Below, one piece after another: positions 15,122 to 16,169 of a stretch of 16,169 bases of DNA (its first letter is position 1; each line of letters begins with the position of its first letter). A program made the position numbers and the translations under genes. Below the pieces are notes generated by a model. The model made no database searches. It worked only from the letters and a program-made list of their open reading frames with translations, and was not told the DNA's origin. The DNA is from an uncultured Treponema sp. (lineage in GTDB: Bacteria; Spirochaetota; Spirochaetia; Treponematales; Treponemataceae). Location of the stretch: assembly GCA_938039145.1 (NCBI GenBank), contig CALHVG010000039.1, positions 1-16,169 of the forward strand, given 5' to 3'.

Positions 15122-15534
15122 CGGTTTTGCGGAAGATATGTACTGAAAAATAAAATAAAAATTAGCGGAAATCGGACTGCGTGTGAGCGGATTTTATGAA
15201 TTGCTTTTTATATTGAATTTTAGTTTGCCGCAAGTTTTTATATATGGAAGATTTGGAAAAATAGCGTTCATTTAAAATGATAAACTGCGGAATCCGTATT
15301 CGGAAAATTGAAAATTTGTACAGAGTACGAACTTATTGTGCTGCGTTGTTCAAAATAGTTGAATATCTGTATGCGGGACTTTTCTCTCTGTATTCGAAAA
15401 TCCCGTATCGTTCCATAAACGGGGTTTGATAATTTTGTCGAATGTGTTTAAGTGTCATGAATTAAGAAGTTCAAACAAACCGAAAACTTCTGTATATTTA
15501 CAAATTCCGCCGCCCGGTTGAAGTTAAAATAAAA
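15122..15534. other. Non-coding stretch between aspS and the lipoprotein gene
   Basis: About 410 bp without a credible gene on either strand. It presumably contains the aspS promoter, but no well-spaced -35/-10 pair stands out. An imperfect inverted repeat (15371-15384 with 15395-15407, cores GCGGGA and TCCCGT, one bulge) is visible without a T run. Composition matches the native genome. Confidence 0.5.
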
Positions 15535-15568
15535 GAACCAGTTCAAAACTTGAGCTTTGAACTGGTTC
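15527..15568 (-). terminator. Intrinsic terminator of the lipoprotein gene
   Basis: Perfect 13-bp stem GAACCAGTTCAAA (15535-15547 with 15556-15568) and 8-nt loop. On the minus strand it is followed by TTTTATTTT (from 15534 leftward). It lies about 50 bp after the stop codon of the minus-strand lipoprotein gene. Confidence 0.9.
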
Positions 15569-15620
15569 CGTAGGCATTGATTGCCCGGAAGTTTACGTTA
15601 AAATAAATCTTCAGATTAAA

Positions 15621-16127
15621 TTACATACCCAATGAAGATTTTATAGTATCAATAATGCTGGCACCTGAGCCGGATCGTAACATTTCTTCGTCGCCGAGCC
15701 TTGAGCCGGCATTTTTGCCCACTGCAGTTACCGGATCTTTATATTTTATAGCTAAAGCGGTTCCGATATATTCAATTTCTTTTTTGCCGCCGGTAAAGAA
15801 CATAAATGGATGGGTTGAATTCTTATCGACCGTATCGATGCGCACGTTAATAATATCATGGGCGCCCAATTTTACGGCTTCTTTTATCAACATATCGTAA
15901 GTAACTTTTGAGCCGGTTTTTGAGTTATTCAAATAAAACGGCGAAGTTTCAAAAGTTTCTTTCGACGTGACCCTAACGATACCGACGGGCTGAAAGTCTT
16001 TCACCCCGATTTCGCCATAGTCCGACCAACCGGTTCTATTGGTTGACAAATCGACTGACGTACATGCAGTCATCAAAAATACCGCGCCTGCTAAAAGCGT
16101 CGATAAAACCAAAACAGATTTTTTCAT
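15621..16127 (-). CDS. Small lipoprotein, conserved style, unknown function
   Basis: 168-aa predicted lipoprotein. Start ATG at 16127 has a strong AAGGAG at 16134-16139 with 6-nt spacing. The signal peptide MKKSVLVLST... leads to LMTAC with the lipidated cysteine at 22; Met at the -3 position fits a relaxed, spirochaete-like lipobox. The mature part has a block LGAHDIINVRID at 87-98, a pattern I have seen in various small bacterial lipoproteins in which an 'AxxLGAdxIvNV' helix-strand unit recurs, then IEYIGTALAIKY and a Gly/Ser-rich tail. No enzyme motif is seen. It is followed by its own terminator, so it is probably monocistronic. The protein is probably periplasm-facing or surface anchored. 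Function unknown. Confidence 0.85.
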   Translation of the reverse strand: MKKSVLVLSTLLAGAVFLMTACTSVDLSTNRTGWSDYGEIGVKDFQPVGIVRVTSKETFETSPFYLNNSKTGSKVTYDMLIKEAVKLGAHDIINVRIDTVDKNSTHPFMFFTGGKKEIEYIGTALAIKYKDPVTAVGKNAGSRLGDEEMLRSGSGASIIDTIKSSLGM

Positions 16128-16169
16128 TTCTTTCTCCTTTCGCCGGAATTAACACGGCAAATAAAAATT

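Overview
The window reads as a chromosomal replication-origin region of a Treponema-like spirochaete, with a short stretch of foreign sequence at its left end. The spirochaete assignment is an inference from the dnaA / gyrB-gyrA neighbourhood, from two small lipoproteins with relaxed lipoboxes, and from protein style; no database search was possible. From about position 1350 rightwards, coding sequence is of moderate GC and uses CGN arginine codons freely. From 1 to about 1340 it is markedly AT-rich, uses AGA arginine and A/T-ending codons, and carries a LytM/EnvC-like gene plus nadK whose sequence style resembles Fusobacterium. The two halves meet inside one reading frame, making a DnaA-LytM 'fusion'. 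I regard this as most likely an assembly or amplification chimera.

Layout: nadK (minus, 12-815) and the C-terminal part of a LytM/M23-like gene (minus, 834 to about 1340) form the foreign block. Next come dnaA (minus, starting at 2702), a 144-bp divergent promoter region, and gyrB-gyrA (plus, 2847-7301, 15 bp apart). A strong terminator (7427-7461) follows gyrA, then about 1.5 kb of AT-rich DNA without genes. This non-coding stretch is the most informative part of the window. It carries three perfect TTATCCACA DnaA boxes within 74 bp (two forming an inverted repeat) and six parS-like sites (GTTTCACGTGAAAC variants) between 7563 and 8379. It is probably oriC plus the ParB loading zone.

To the right lie a small lipoprotein (8976-9353), a structured GC-rich leader (9540-9650), carB (9679-12930), a bidirectional terminator (13118-13160), aspS on the minus strand (13171-15003), a 520-bp stretch with one clear terminator, and a second small lipoprotein (minus, 15621-16127).

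The native genes serve replication initiation (DnaA), supercoiling (gyrase), carbamoyl phosphate supply for pyrimidines and arginine (CarB) and translation (AspRS). I found no tRNA, rRNA, CRISPR array, insertion sequence or toxin-antitoxin pair. The main points are the parS/DnaA-box cluster, the unusual parS sequences, the carB leader, and the chimeric junction that should be checked before anyone reports a DnaA-LytM fusion protein.
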